64,000 bases of DNA from Mermis nigrescens. Lineage: Eukaryota > Nematoda > Enoplea > Mermithida > Mermithidae. The stretch spans positions 1,932,785 through 1,996,784 of the forward strand of contig JAVLUZ010000145.1 in assembly GCA_036768485.1 (NCBI GenBank), in the 5' to 3' direction. A model generated the notes under the pieces. The model ran no database searches. It was not told the DNA's origin and worked only from the letters and a program-made list of their open reading frames with translations. Positions 1 through 14,180 of this stretch are shown here, in pieces; the stretch's first letter is position 1, and each line of letters opens with the position of its first letter. A program made the position numbers and the translations under genes.

Positions 1-30
1 TTATATAATTTATAAGCAACGACTCGCCAA

Positions 31-344
31 CATAGGTGGGCAGCACCAAAATTCTGCGGGGTGAAAAATTTCTGGGGGTGAAAAAATTTCTGGGGGAGGG
101 GGTTAAAAAATTTTCAAAGGTCAAAAAATGGTCTTAAAAGTGGTTGTATAGCGAAAAAAACACCATTTTCTGACGTGTCTCATCGAGCACTATCCAATGG
201 CATCAAAAAATTGATAAGAAAGCAGAAAAAATTTCGAAAATTGAATTCTGGGGGCATTTTGATTTCTGGGGTATTTTGATTTCTGGGGGGGGTATTTCAA
301 CTTCTGAGGGTGCATACACCCCAAACCCCCCACGCTTATGTGTG
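31..344 (+). mobile_element. hAT-like MITE, copy 1, with 8-bp target duplication
   Basis: A 314-bp non-coding element rich in the motif TTCTGGGGG. The octamer CTCGCCAA occurs immediately on both sides (23-30 and 345-352), an 8-bp target-site duplication as made by hAT-superfamily transposases. The left end reads CATAGGTGGGCAGC. The right end, reverse-complemented, contains CATAAGCGTGGG, so the termini are imperfect inverted repeats with a few extra bases at the right. A second copy in reverse orientation lies at 59285-59527 with its own different 8-bp duplication, which supports real transposition. It encodes nothing and would depend on a transposase elsewhere. The hAT assignment rests on duplication length and is an inference; the duplications are directly visible. 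Confidence 0.8.
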
Positions 345-352
345 CTCGCCAA

Positions 353-1927
353 CTCCTATTTTAAAAAATATTTGTCCAAATGGAATAAATATTACAGTTT
401 ATGCAAGAGATTGCGCATTCTGAATTGCTCTGAAAGATAAGAGAAGTAATTTAGTATGATAAACAAAAATGTATATTAGTATAGGTTAAATCTTTGGATC
501 GCCTTAATCACACGGTGTGTGATCTGAATCCCCTTTATCACCCCGCAGAGAATCTGGCGGACCAAAAAATCAATAGACCACAATGATAACAATTTTGGAG
601 CTGTATTCGAACCCATCGAACCCCAGAGTGTGGCTGCTTCTATGTGCCTAAGGCCTTGACTCTCGTATTATCGTGTTCTTCATTGTCAGGTATTACCGTA
701 CTGCATAGCAAACATTGCTATTTATGTGCACGATTTTTATGCTCTTTGAGAAATGCTTGATGTTTTCCTCTGAATTAATCTTGAGGAAAGTTATGACTAA
801 AGGACTGTAACTATATATAGGTATAGGCACATAAAGTGATAATAATAGAGCGTGCAATAAATGCAAAAAATAGATTTTGATTAAGATAAACCCAATCCGA
901 AGGCCCTAGTAGGCAATCCGAAAAATAACAGATCGCAAAATTGTACCGTTAAATTACTAGAAAGCTGTTTTCTCATTTAAATGTTTGTGTCATATTCTCA
1001 ACAGTTTTTTGAACATGGTTCTCATGTACATGTACAAAGATAGTCCTAAGAGTATTTGTGCATTTTGTACATGTAAATTTTCGGGATTCTAATATAATAC
1101 AGTAGCGCTTTCAGTGTCGTAAAAAGGTTTTTTCCGATCTTTGTTTTAGTGTATTATGACCAATCTGGGTTTCTGACGACAAAAACGGCACGAAGGACGA
1201 AAAATTTTACATTTTTCCTTTCTGAATACAAATTTTTTATTATAAAGATATACTCGTAGTGTTGTAAAAGATAAAAAATTTTGCAAGATAAAAGAGAAGA
1301 AAGTTAAAATTTTAAAATCTAGAAGATAAAGATGACAATACAAAATTAAGAAAGATGAAGATAATTTGCAAGATAAAGGCAATTATTGAAGCGCAATAAA
1401 CGAGAGTGGGTGATGCAAAGCAGCCAACTGAATGCCCTAACTTTTACACCTTAGGTCAAAGAGGTGATAGGCATTAAGCACACATAAATGTAGGTTTGGG
1501 GGTTTACCCGCGGTATCTGACTGACATATGAGAATACATCAGACCACTAGAATGGGGTTGTCTTGTCTGCTCGTTTTTTTGCTGCAATATTCGCCACTTT
1601 TACTCAACACAGCCAGTAAGATTATATTAATATATTTTAATATTATTATTAAATTATTTCATTAACTTATTCGATCAAGTATCCACTAATTAGTTAAAAA
1701 ATCGTCAAAAATGGTCTTAATTTGCTGCAGTCTATATTCTATGAATACAACTGTTTTATGCACAATCTACATACCTACTTTTGACGTCAATTGGCCTAAA
1801 AAGACTAATTTTTTACCCCCAGACTGACTAGCAACACCGAAAGATCGGCCAAGCTGTGCGCACCTATGATACTACTACTAGTGGCTGACAGCAAGTCACT
1901 TCTTTCTTTTCAAAAGGGTGCGGGTAA
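353..1927. other. AT-rich region without recognisable genes
   Basis: I see no convincing ORF, RNA gene or known mobile element here. The only local structure I noticed is a short inverted repeat at 507-523 (ATCACAC, GGT, GTGTGAT: 7-bp stem, 3-base loop), of no assigned function. A short minus-strand open frame at 1146-1382 is low-complexity, rich in L, F and K, and has no family features. Confidence 0.6.
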
Positions 1928-2020
1928 AATCTGGAAATGGAAACGGAAACGGAAACAATAGGTAAAAAGCCGGAAATGGAAATGATGGGTAAAATACGGA
2001 AACGGAAACTATATTATTGT
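1928..2020 (+). repeat. Short GGAAAC/GGAAAT-rich simple repeat
   Basis: Runs of GGAAATGGAAACGGAAAC are repeated twice with GGTAAAA spacers. The block sits directly before the ~180-bp repeat array, whose own units also contain GGAAACGGGG, so it may be a slipped, decayed edge of that array. Confidence 0.6.
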
Positions 2021-2034
2021 GTACACAGTGCCGT

Positions 2035-2600
2035 TGGCGGTATCTCCACCCTGGGGTTAGTCCGAAGAGCAGGAAATAGGATTCCAAGTAGGGTTCCTCA
2101 GGGTGTACACCCCAACCCCGTTTCCAGCTAAATTTTACCCACTGAAGGGGAGTTCGGGGCTTAGAAACGGGGTACTCCATAATTTATGCGTGAAGCGGAT
2201 CCCGCTTTCGTTGGGGTTCTCCGTCAGGGGGAGTGGTCTGAAGTGCCGGAACCGGGGTTCCACATAGTAGAGCCCAACACCCTCAACCCCGTTTCCGGCA
2301 AATTTTTACTCATGGAAGGGGGTTTAAGGGCATGGAAACGGGATACCACATAATTCAAATGTGAAGCTGAACCCGGTTTCATTGGGGGTTTCTCTGCCCT
2401 GGAAGTAGTCCAAAGTGACGGAATCGTGATTCCCAAGTAGGACCTCATTAATGTGAACACCCCAAGCCCGTTTCCGGCAAAAGTTCTCCCACCGAAGGGG
2501 ATTTATGGGCTCGGAAACGGGGTACCCCATTATTCATATAGGAAGCTGACCCCGGTTCTATCGGGGGTTCTCCGCCCTAATGGTGGTTCAAAGTGTTGGA
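2035..2600 (+). repeat. ~180-bp tandem repeat array, left (forward) arm
   Basis: About three degenerate units of ~170-180 bp, markedly GC-richer than the surroundings. The landmark GGAAACGGG recurs near 2164, 2334 and 2513. Each unit also carries CCCGTTTCCGGCAAA, GAAGCTGACCCCGGTT and a GGGGTTCTCCGCCC-like string. The orientation flips near 2600, where the same unit continues as its reverse complement. Short ORFs called across it (for example 1896-2180, 2224-2460, 2324-2530) are repeat translation, not genes. Confidence 0.85.
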
Positions 2601-3440
2601 ACCGGGTTCAGCTACACATATAAAACAATGGGTACCCCATTTCCGAGTTCCTAAACCCCTTTCATGGGTGAAATTTTGCCAACAATGGGGTTGCGGGTGT
2701 TGACCCTTATGGGCCCCACTTGCGGAACCCCAGTTTCGGCACTTTGGACTGCCCGCCCCATTGCACAGAAACCCTAGATAGAACCGGCGTCAGCTACTTA
2801 TTTAAATAATGGGGTATCCATTTTCCGAGCCTCTAAACCCCCCTTCAGTAGGAGAAAATTTGCCAGAAACGGGGATGGGGTGTTCATCCTGATGGGCCCT
2901 ACTTGCGGAACCCCAGTTCCCGCATTTGAATCACCCCCAGGGCGGAAAAACCCAAACGGATTTGGGTTCAGCTTCACATTTGAATTATGTGATACCTTAT
3001 TTCCGAAACTTTTAACCCCCTTCCATGGGTAAAAGTTTGCCAGAAACGGGGTTAGGGGTATTGACCCTGATGGGCCCTACTTTCGGAACCCTGGTTCTGG
3101 TACTCTGGACTGCCCCCAGAGCGGAGAAACGCCTAACTGAGCCGGCGTAAGTTTCATATATGAATAATGGGGTAGCCCGCTTCCGGAGCCCCTAACCCCT
3201 CTTCCATAGGTAAAATTTTGCCAGAAACAGGGTTGAGGGCGTTGATCCTGATGGGCCCAACTTGCGAAACCATGGTTCTGGCACTTTGACTACCTCCAGG
3301 GCGGAGAATTCCCCGACGGAACTGGGGTCAGATTCTCATATGAATAATGGGGTAACCCGTTTCTGAGCCCCAAATCTCCCTTTAATGGGAGAAATCTAGC
3401 CGGAAACGTGGTTTGGTGTATTCACCCTGATGGGCCCTAC
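2601..3440 (-). repeat. ~180-bp tandem repeat array, right (inverted) arm
   Basis: About five units of the same ~180-bp repeat as in 2035-2600 but reverse-complemented. Landmarks near 2637, 2818, 2998, 3179 and 3357 (variants of CCATTTCCGAGCCCCTAAAC) give a period of ~180 bp. Every unit also carries versions of GATGGGCCCTACTTGCGGAA and TTTTGCCAGAAACGGGG. The array ends abruptly at the GGGGCCGGTTTTACTAAAC string that begins the next element. No coding potential is evident. Confidence 0.85.
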
Positions 3441-3447
3441 TTGAGGA

Positions 3448-3967
3448 GCCAGGGGCCGGTTTTACTAAACAAACTTAAGTAATTTTTTGACTTAAGTCGG
3501 ACTTAAATTTCGAGTTCGAACTCAACAGTTTTACTAAAAAAATAACTTAAGCTCGAACTTAGTTCGGACTTTAAAAAATGACTCAGTTCAAACTGAGCAA
3601 GATCCGGTTCTACTAAAGTTAAGTCAAACTTTAATTCTGACTTAAATGCGACAAATTTAAGTAATAGTTTAGCATGGGGGGTACCAGTCTTAAATTTTTT
3701 CTTCACATGGCTGGACGGTTGCTTTTATGAATGGATGAAGAACGTGCGATATCGTTTTGATCAGCAAAGCCTTTTTTCTTGTTGGTATGGGGATCATTTG
3801 AACAAGAAAGAAGCGGAGCTTTGTTGTCAGTTCAACAAATATTGATCGCTCTCCGCTTCTATGCAACTGGATCATTTCAAATCGTCTGTGGAGATTACAT
3901 TCTTGTATCAAAGCCAACCGCGAATGCTATACTTGAGATAAAGTCAAAAAACTTGAAAAAATGTTAA
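3448..3967 (+). mobile_element. PIF/Harbinger transposon fragment (decayed transposase start)
   Basis: An open frame at 3779-3967 (62 codons) contains LSVQQILIALRFYATGSFQI followed by VCGDYILVSKPTANAI. This is the N-terminal signature of PIF/Harbinger (HARBI1-like) transposases, just before their DDE nuclease domain. An alternative frame at ~3717-3775 reads like the preceding segment of the family (MKNVRYRFDQQS), so a frameshift near 3775 has broken the gene. No DDE catalytic residues remain. Upstream, 3454-3670 holds three spaced copies of GGTTYTACTAAA plus AACTTAAGT strings and a small hairpin (CTCAGTT-CA-AACTGAG). This is likely the element's terminal region, with GGGCCGGTTTTACTAAAC as a candidate terminal repeat. 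The right end is not recognised. Family identity is from memory of conserved motifs. Confidence 0.7.
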
Positions 3968-4528
<561 letters not shown>

Positions 4529-4639
4529 CAGTTGTATGTATTAGATAAAAAGCTATAATAACAGTAAAGTAACAGCAGCTTTATGTGACAATTGATTGCG
4601 AGCGATACTAAACAATTTTTAAACAAATGCGTATATTAC

Positions 4640-6510
4640 AGGATATTTTAGAAAAACGTCAAAAATTTTACAATACTCCTAGAAAGCCTTCTGTTTCTTC
4701 TGGCGCATACATTTCAACAATGTTGAGACTTGCACAAATTTTTTCAAGACATTTTTTGTATAATCTGTAATATTTTTTTAGGGAAAAACAGCAATTTATC
4801 GTTTTGTTACACAAAAATTCAAAAAATTGTTGCTCTCTTTTAAATAAAATAGTGTCCAGTGCGCATAAAAAGAGGAATTGTGATTAATTGAGATGGTTAT
4901 ATCCTGTTTTGGGCAGCTTTCATGCGTTAAATGCATAAGACATCGACTGTCATCTTCCTTCTGCTTCTGTAATGCAGACTAATAATTGAAGATGACAATA
5001 ATTAAAGTAGAATTGTTCATAGCTTCTTGAGCACATATACCATAAGTGCACAAAGTCAGTTAGGCTAGGGAAGGGGTAAATTACGAATTTTTATGGCCAT
5101 GCAGGACAAAATTTGAAATTTTTGATACGTTAAAAAACGTATTTAGGTATTATCATACTAAAATTGCTAGAAAAATACACCGTTTATGCTAGAATTGCTC
5201 AGCACACTAAACTTTGTACCCTTCGGAGGGCATGTACAGGAATAAATTGATAAATTGTATACTCATTAAGTAAATTAATCTCATTGTTCATGTATGATAT
5301 ATGCATACATTTACTAAATTACCCAAACACAAATGCAAATGGATCAGAAATAACAAATTATGTTATAAGTTTACAATATTTTAGCTAATTCAGAGCGAAA
5401 TTGTAGCCAAAAAATATTAAATGATGTATGCTCAGGAAAAAATTTTGGTGAAAAACGACATGCAAATACTTATGAATGAGGGGTAAATAAGTGACATAAG
5501 AACAACTTGACAGTATGCCGGGTGATTTGCTTCAGCGTTCTCGGAGCAGAAAGTTTAATGTGTGCGCAAAAAAATTAAAAATTTCTGAGAAACTGTTGAA
5601 ACGTTGTATTTTCCCAAGCAAAACTTACACAAGCAAGCTAGGAAACCTGAAGAACCACTGTCTCCCATTTTCATAGTCAAATTTTTGATTTATATTGCTT
5701 TTGGTGGAACGCAATGAAGAAATATATGCTTTAATATAGTATATCAGGAAAGACCATTCACATGGGCTGTTTAAGACTATTTCAAAAATCAGTGAAAATA
5801 TGTTATCCTGTTTCATTTATTTAAATTTTAGAGGACAAAAAACATGTATTGGTAGTATTGAGTATCCTGACATAATTATAATCGAAATATTACCTTATTT
5901 CTCACAATTGTTAACTAATCTAACAAACTCACGCAAAATTTACTCAGTTTTTCTTACACATCGTAGAATGGTCTGATCACACTTAAAAACTTCTAGTTTT
6001 TAGCACTTTGAACCGATTTTCTATGTAATTTCACTCAATAGAGAAAATTTCTATTAAGAAGTTCAGCTACTATGATGTTAGTAGAGGGCGCTATGCTTAA
6101 AAAAGTTTGGAAAAATGCAGTTTCTGCTAGATATTCCAATAGGTTTTCAGGTGTGAGTCAATATATTGCAGTCATTTTACATTTTCAAATAATTATTTAC
6201 TGTAGACACGTTAAAGCATACATGAGGCACATGTATCTTAAGAATCTATTATCACCATGTAAAATACAAGGAAGTTGGAGCTCAAGATACGCTGCTGACA
6301 TTTATTCAACTCAGGAAAAATGTGTTTCAGATGGATCAAAACACTTAAATAAATTAGTGACGTTTAGGGATTGGGCTTCATTTCGAGTTAATGATATGCT
6401 ATAGGGCAATCATATTTTGAGCAAAAGATTGAATTGTTTTTGAATTTAGATGCATATACCTATTATGTAGTGCACATCATCTAATTTATTGATGAATTTA
6501 TGAACTCAAA
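4640..6510 (+). repeat. Dispersed repeat R1, copy 1 (~1.9 kb, family unrecognised)
   Basis: This stretch aligns by eye, in the same order and orientation, with 49840-52600. Shared landmarks include GCTAATTCAGAGC (5384 and 50366), CACGCAAAATTTA (5931 and 51883), AAAAATGCAGTTTCTGCT (6110 and 52202) and ATCTAATTTATTGATGAATTTA (6478 and 52564). It has no recognisable transposase, reverse transcriptase or terminal repeats. The 110-codon frame at 6072-6404 is not conserved in the other copy and is unlikely to be a gene. It could be a non-autonomous DNA transposon, an LTR remnant, or an ancient segmental duplication. Boundaries are approximate. Confidence 0.7.
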
Positions 6511-7114
6511 CTTCATATGCATGCTTTCATTCTGTAAGTACTGTAGTGTAGCAAAAATTTAGCCGTGACGTAATATTTCAGACTGAAACTAAAGCGACGG
6601 AGCTTATTTTTTAAATTTAATTTTACTGTAATTTTAAAATCAGAAGATGCGTTTTTCAGGTGTACTAGTAGGTATGGGTACTTAGGAGTAGTAATGCATA
6701 TCTGTGTATCTGGACAGCTACTACGCGATAGGCTTTTCTCGTGAAATTGAAGCAAAAAGAAGGAAAAATGGATTAAAATAAAAACTTTTTTCGAAAGTGC
6801 TTGAGATGGACCATGAACTTATGGAACTTGGTTTTAACGTTATTTTATCATTTATAATATTTTTTAGCGTACTTTAGGTCAGAAAAGTTCAGTAATTGGC
6901 CCTTACAGACCGACTGACCCCCATCTTTTTGTCCACATCCTCAAAAATTTAAAATATCCTGGAAATAAATTTTTAAAATTTCTGGTTGTTTCCACGATTT
7001 TTCTGGCAAAAAGCGAGATCAGAAACGTAAAAAGATAGTATTCTTTATTAATCATGCATCATTCTACACTTTTTCTTACTTTTAAATTTTGTTGCTTGTA
7101 ATAGTATATGTACA
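6511..7114. other. AT-rich region, nothing recognised
   Basis: No coding, RNA or repeat feature could be supported. A short minus-strand frame (6513-6755) shows no family motif. Confidence 0.5.
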
Positions 7115-7320
7115 AACACAGGGCCAATTTGAGTCGGGCGTGGAGGAGGCGACCGCCCCCCCCGCTATTGGCTCAAAATAGTGAGCAAAATTAAGGATTT
7201 TCGAGCGATTTTTATCGATTTTTGGGTTAGAACGGCTAATTTTTCCTCCCAAGTCATGGTTCCCGCCCCCATAGGAGTACCGCCCCCCCCCTTAGAAAAT
7301 CCTAGATCCGCCACTAGTAC
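7115..7320. repeat. GC-rich short interspersed repeat
   Basis: A GC-rich island in AT-rich DNA, with poly-C tracts (GACCGCCCCCCCCGC near 7150 and a second near 7283) at either side of an AT-rich core. It ends in CCTAGATCCGCCACTAG. The sharp composition shift and paired C tracts suggest a short non-autonomous element. No second copy is in the window and no clear target duplication was found, so the class is unassigned. The small ORFs on both strands (7165-7353, 7181-7444) are by-products. Confidence 0.45.
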
Positions 7321-7606
7321 AACATACGTACCAGTACTACTCCGAAGCAACAATCACGTATTTTTTTACCTAAATTTCATTAAAATCCAACGAGAGATTT
7401 CGACAGAATCTCTTCAGGTAGTAGTGACTTTCAAAAAATTTTGAGCTATTTAAGGAAAGTCTGAATATAGATTTATTTATTTAGGTCGCGAATTTATTAG
7501 AAAAGACTAGAAAATGGTAAGTATTAGTCTAGTGGAGAATTTCGAACTCTAGCTTCATGAACAGAGTCATAAAATTAAAATAGTGGACTGAGGCTAAGTT
7601 TGAAGA

Positions 7607-9442
<1,836 letters not shown>

Positions 9443-9552
9443 ATTTTTCAGGGCGGCGCAATGGAAGTTATACATTACGGCAAAGCAGAAGTCGGATATT
9501 TAATGCGACAATTTTTAAATTTTGTTTAATCAACGAACAAAATTTAAAAATT

Positions 9553-12500
9553 TAAAAATTGTTTCTTGACCGCACCCATAACAATCAAATTGCAACGTCA
9601 GAAAAGTCCTAATGGGCCATATGTGTGGTACTGTAAAAAAGCAGAAACACAAAAAATGAGTAGACTGATTTTGCAGATTTCAAAATCAAAAAACAATAAC
9701 AGTGTATAAAAAATTAAACTATTGCAATTTCTTTTTGAAACTTTAACAACTTCTATAGTGAAATCGCCACAGATTTAATTAGAGAAATATGACTTTCCTA
9801 TTTTGAGCTGAATTTTAATGTATTACACATGCTGCTTTGCTATCAAGGTGGGGCAGATAGTCAGACTATGCATTATGAGTTAAGCTGACAGTCAGACTTT
9901 ACACCTTTTAAAAATCAATTTAATAGAGCGAAAATTAGTTTCTTGACCGCAACCATAAGAATCAAATTGCAACGTCAGAAAAGTCCTCATTGGCCATATG
10001 TGTGGTACTGTAAAAAAGCTGAAACACAAAAAATGAATAGTCAGATTTTGCAGATTTCAAAATCAAAAAACAATAACAGTGTATAAAAAAATTAAACTAC
10101 TGCAATTTCTTTTCGAAATTTTGACAACTTCTATAGTGAAATCGCCACAGATTTAATTAGAGAAATATGACTTTCCTATTTTGAGCTGAATTTTAATGTA
10201 TTACACGTGCTGCTTTGCTATCAAGGTGGGGCAGATAGTCAGACTATGCATTATGAGTTAAGCTGACCGTCAGACTTTACACGTTTTAAAAATCAATTTA
10301 ATTGAGCGAAAATTATTTTCTTCAGCGCACCCATAACAATCAAATTGCAACGTCAGAAAAGTCATAATTGGCCATATGTGTGGTACTGTAAAAAAGCAGA
10401 AACACAAAACATGAGTAGACTGATTTTGCAGATTTCAAAATCAAAAAACAATAACAGTGTATAAAAAATTAAACTACTGCAATTTCTTTTTGAAATTTTA
10501 ACAACTTCTATAGTGAAATCGCCACAGATTTAATTAGAGAAATCTGACTTTCCTATTTTGAGCTGAATTTTAATGTATTACACGTGCTGCTTTGCTATCA
10601 AGGTGGGGCAGATAGTCAGACTATGCATTATGAGTTAAGCTGACAGTCAGACTTTACACCTTTTAAAAATCAATTTAATAGAGCGAAAATTAGTTTCTTG
10701 ACCGCACCCATAAGAATCAAATTGCAACGTCAGAAAAGTCCTAATTGGCCATATGTGTGGTACTGTAAAAAAGCTGAAACACAAAAAATGAATAGTCAGA
10801 TTTTGCAGATTTCAAAATCAAAAAACAATAACAGTGTATAAAAAAATTAAACTACTGCAATTTCTTTTTAAATTTTAACAACTTCTATAGTGAAATCGCC
10901 ACAGATTTAATTAGAGAAATCTGACTTTCCTATTTTGAGCTGAATTTTAATGTATTACACGTGCTGCTTTGCTATCAAGGTGAGGCAGATAGTCAGACTA
11001 TGCATTATGAGTTTAGCTGACAGTCAGACTTTACACGTTTTAAAAATCAATTTAATTGATCGAAAATTAGTTTCTTCAGCGCACCCATAACAATCAAATT
11101 GCAACGTCAGAAAAGTCATAATTGGCCATATGTGTGGTACTGTAAAAAAGCAGAAACACAAAAAAATGAGTAGACAGATTTTGCAGATTTCAAAATCAAA
11201 AAACAATAACAGTGTATAAAAAATTAAACTATTGCAATTTCTTTTTGAAATGTTAACAACTTCTCTTGTGAAATCGCCACAGGTTTAATTAGAGAAATCT
11301 GACTTTCCCTTTTGAGCTGAATTTTAATGTATTACACGTCCTGCTTTGCTATCAAAGTGGGACAGATAGTCAGACTATGCATTATGAGTTTAGCTGACAG
11401 TCAGACTTTACACCTTTTAAAAATCAATTTAATAGAGCGAAAATTAGTTTCTTGAGCGCAGCCATAACAATCACATTGCACATCAGAAAAGTCCTAATTG
11501 GCCATATGTGTACTGTAAAAAAGCTGAAACACAAAAAATGAATAGTCAGATTTTGCAGATTTCAAAATCAAAAAACAATAACAGTGTATAAAAAAATTAA
11601 ACTACTGCAATTTCTTTTTGAAATTTTAACAACTTCTATAAGTGAAATCGCCACAGATTTAATTAGAGAAATCTGACTTTCCCATTTTGAGCTGAATTTT
11701 AATGTATTACACGTCCTCCTTTGCTATCAAGGTGGGACAGATAGTCAGACTATGCATTATGAGTTAAGCTGACAGTCAGACTTTACACGTTTTAAAAATC
11801 AATTTAATTGAGCGAAAATTAGTTTCTTCAGCGCACCCATAACAATCAAATTGCAACGTCAGAAAAGTCATATTTGGCCATATGTGTGGTACTGTAAAAG
11901 AGCAGAAACAAAAAATGAGTAGACTGATTTTGCAGATTTCAAAATCAAAAAACAATAACAGTGTATAAAAAATTAAACTATTGCAATTTCTTTTTGAAAT
12001 GTTAACAACTTCTGTTGTGAAATCGCCACAGGTTTAATTAGAGAAATCTGACTTTCCCGTTTTGAGCTGAATTTTAATGTATTACACGTGCTGCTTTGCT
12101 ATCAATGTGGGGCAGATAGTCAGACTATGCATTATGAGTTAAGCTGACAGTCAGACTTTACACGTTTTAAAAATCAATTTAATTGAGCGAAAATTAGTTT
12201 CTTCAGCGCACCCATAACAATCAAATTGCAACGTCAGGAAAGTCATAATTGGCCATATGTGTGGTACTGTAAAAAAGCAGAAACACAAAAAATGAGTAGA
12301 CTGATTTTGCAGATTTCAAAATCAAAGAACAATAACAGTGTATAAAAAATTAAACTATTGCAATTTCTTTTTGAAATGTTAACAACTTCTGTTGTGAAAT
12401 CGCCACAGGTTTAATTAGAGAAATCTGACTTTCCTATTTTGAGCTGATTTTTAATGTATTACACGTGCTGCTTTGCTATCAAGGTGGGGCAGATAGTCAG

Positions 12501-13663
12501 ACTATGCATTATGAGTTAAGCTGACAGTCAGTCTTTACATGTTTTAAAAATCAATTTAATTGAGCGAAAATTAGTTTCTTCAGCGCACCCATAACAATCA
12601 AATTGCAACGTCAGAAAAGTCATAATTGGCCATATGTGTGGTACTGTAAAAAAGCAGAAACACAAAAAATGAGTAGACTGATTTTGCAGATTTCAAAATC
12701 AAAAAACAATAACAGTGTATAAAAAATTAAACTATTGCAATTTCTTTTTGAAATGTTAACAACTTCTGTTGTGAAATCGCCACAGGTTTAATTAGAGAAA
12801 TCTGACTTTCCTATTTTGAGCTGAATTTTAATGTATTACACGTGCTGCTTTGCTATCAAGGTGGGGCAGATAGTCAGACTATGCATTATGAGCTTAGCTG
12901 ACAGTCAGACTTTACACCTTTTAAAAATCAATTTAATAGAGCGAAAATTAGTTTCTTGAGCGCAGCCATAACAATCACATTGCACATCAGAAAAGTCCTA
13001 ATTGGCCATATGTGTACAGTAAAAAAAGCTGAAACACAAAAAATGAATAGTCTGATTTTGCAGATTTCAAAATCAAAAAACAATAACAGTGTATAAAAAA
13101 TTAAACTATTGCAATTTCTTTTTGAAATGTTAACAACTTCTATAGGGAAATCGCCACAGATTTAATTAGAGAAATCTGACTTTCCCATTTTGAGCTGAAT
13201 TTTAATGTATTACACGTCCTGCTTTGCTATCAAAGTGGGACAGATAGTCAGACTATGCATTATGAGTTTAGCTGACCGTCAGACTTTACACCTTTTAAAA
13301 ATCAATTTAATAGAGCGAAAATTAGTTTCTTGAGCGCAGCCATAACAATCACATTGCTCATCAGAAAAGTCCTAATTTGCCATATGTGTGGTACTGTAAA
13401 AAAGCTGAAACACAAAAAATGAATAGTCAGATTTTGCAGATTTTAAAATCAAAAAACATTAACAGTGTATAAAAAATTAAACTATTGCAATTTCTTTTTG
13501 AAATGTTAACAACTTCTATAGTGAAATCGCCACTGATTTAATTAGAGAAATTCGACTTTCCCATTATGTGCTAAATTTTAATGTATTACACGTCCTGATT
13601 TGCTATCAAGCTGGGACAGATAGTCAGACTATGCATTATGAGTTAAGCTGTCTGTCAGACTTT
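9553..13663 (+). repeat. 376-bp satellite array, left segment (+ orientation)
   Basis: About 11 head-to-tail monomers. The landmark CTATAGTGAAATCGCCAC starts at 9753, 10131, 10508 and 10884, giving periods of 378, 377 and 376 bp. Each monomer contains GTTTCTTGAGCGCA, TTGGCCATATGTG, AACAATAACAGTGTATA, TTTAATTAGAGAAATCTGAC, GCTTTGCTATCAAGGTGGG and GATAGTCAGACTATGCATTA. Between 9553 and about 11820 two monomer types alternate (GAGTAGACTG then GAATAGTCAG), a dimeric higher-order repeat of about 754 bp. No ORF is conserved across monomers. The left edge begins abruptly about 110 bp after the AAT tract. The array is cut at 13663 by a LINE. Confidence 0.97.
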
Positions 13664-13676
13664 GTTGTTGTTGTTA

Positions 13677-14180
13677 TTATCCGCTAAGTCGTGTCCGACT
13701 GTCGGCGATTCTGTGAACTAGCTCTCTCCATGCCTTCCTATCGTGCACCTGTTCCTTCAATTCATTTAGAGTTAGACCAGTGTCAGCTTTGATGGTATCA
13801 AGCCATCGCGTTCTTTGGCGGCCTGGTCGTCTGCTGCCACTGACCATTCCAAGCATCAATGCTTTCTCTAATGAATTTGATCTCATTATGTGGCCAAAGT
13901 ATGTTAGTCGAAGCTTTGTGATCTTTCCTTCCAAGGACATATCTGGCTTGGTGCGTTCCAGTACTTCTTTGTTCGTTACTTTTGCTGTCCATGGAATACG
14001 GAGCAATCTTCGCCAGCACCACATCTCGAATGAGTCAATTTTTTTCTTGTCTACTTTTTTTGAGGTCCAACTTTCACATCCATATGTGGCAATTGGGAAA
14101 ACAATAGCACGGACCAGTCTGCCTTTGGTTGTTAGGCTGATGTCTTTGCTGGCCCATATTTTGGTCATGCTCAAGAGTAG
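13677..14180 (-). pseudogene. LINE ORF piece 3: C-terminal thumb and tail region
   Basis: A 165-codon frame beginning after a frameshift near 14180. It contains ATYGCESWTSKK and MWCWRRLLRIPWT, the conserved C-terminal signatures of RTE-family reverse transcriptases, and ends DSRTRLSG-stop. The TAA stop is embedded in the terminal GGATAATAACAACAACAA tail, so coding sequence reaches the end of the element. Overlapping + strand frames (13780-14193, 14258-14722, 15354-15656) are shadows. Confidence 0.9.

Noticed and set aside
6072..6404. 110-codon ORF inside R1 copy 1
   Set aside because: The homologous part of R1 copy 2 has stops and indels in this frame, so it is not a conserved gene.
13351..13370. 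Hammerhead ribozyme in the satellite (TCATCAG gives CTGATGA on the minus strand)
   Set aside because: Only this variant monomer has CTGANGA; the consensus reads CTGATGT, and no properly spaced GAAA and cleavage triplet were found.
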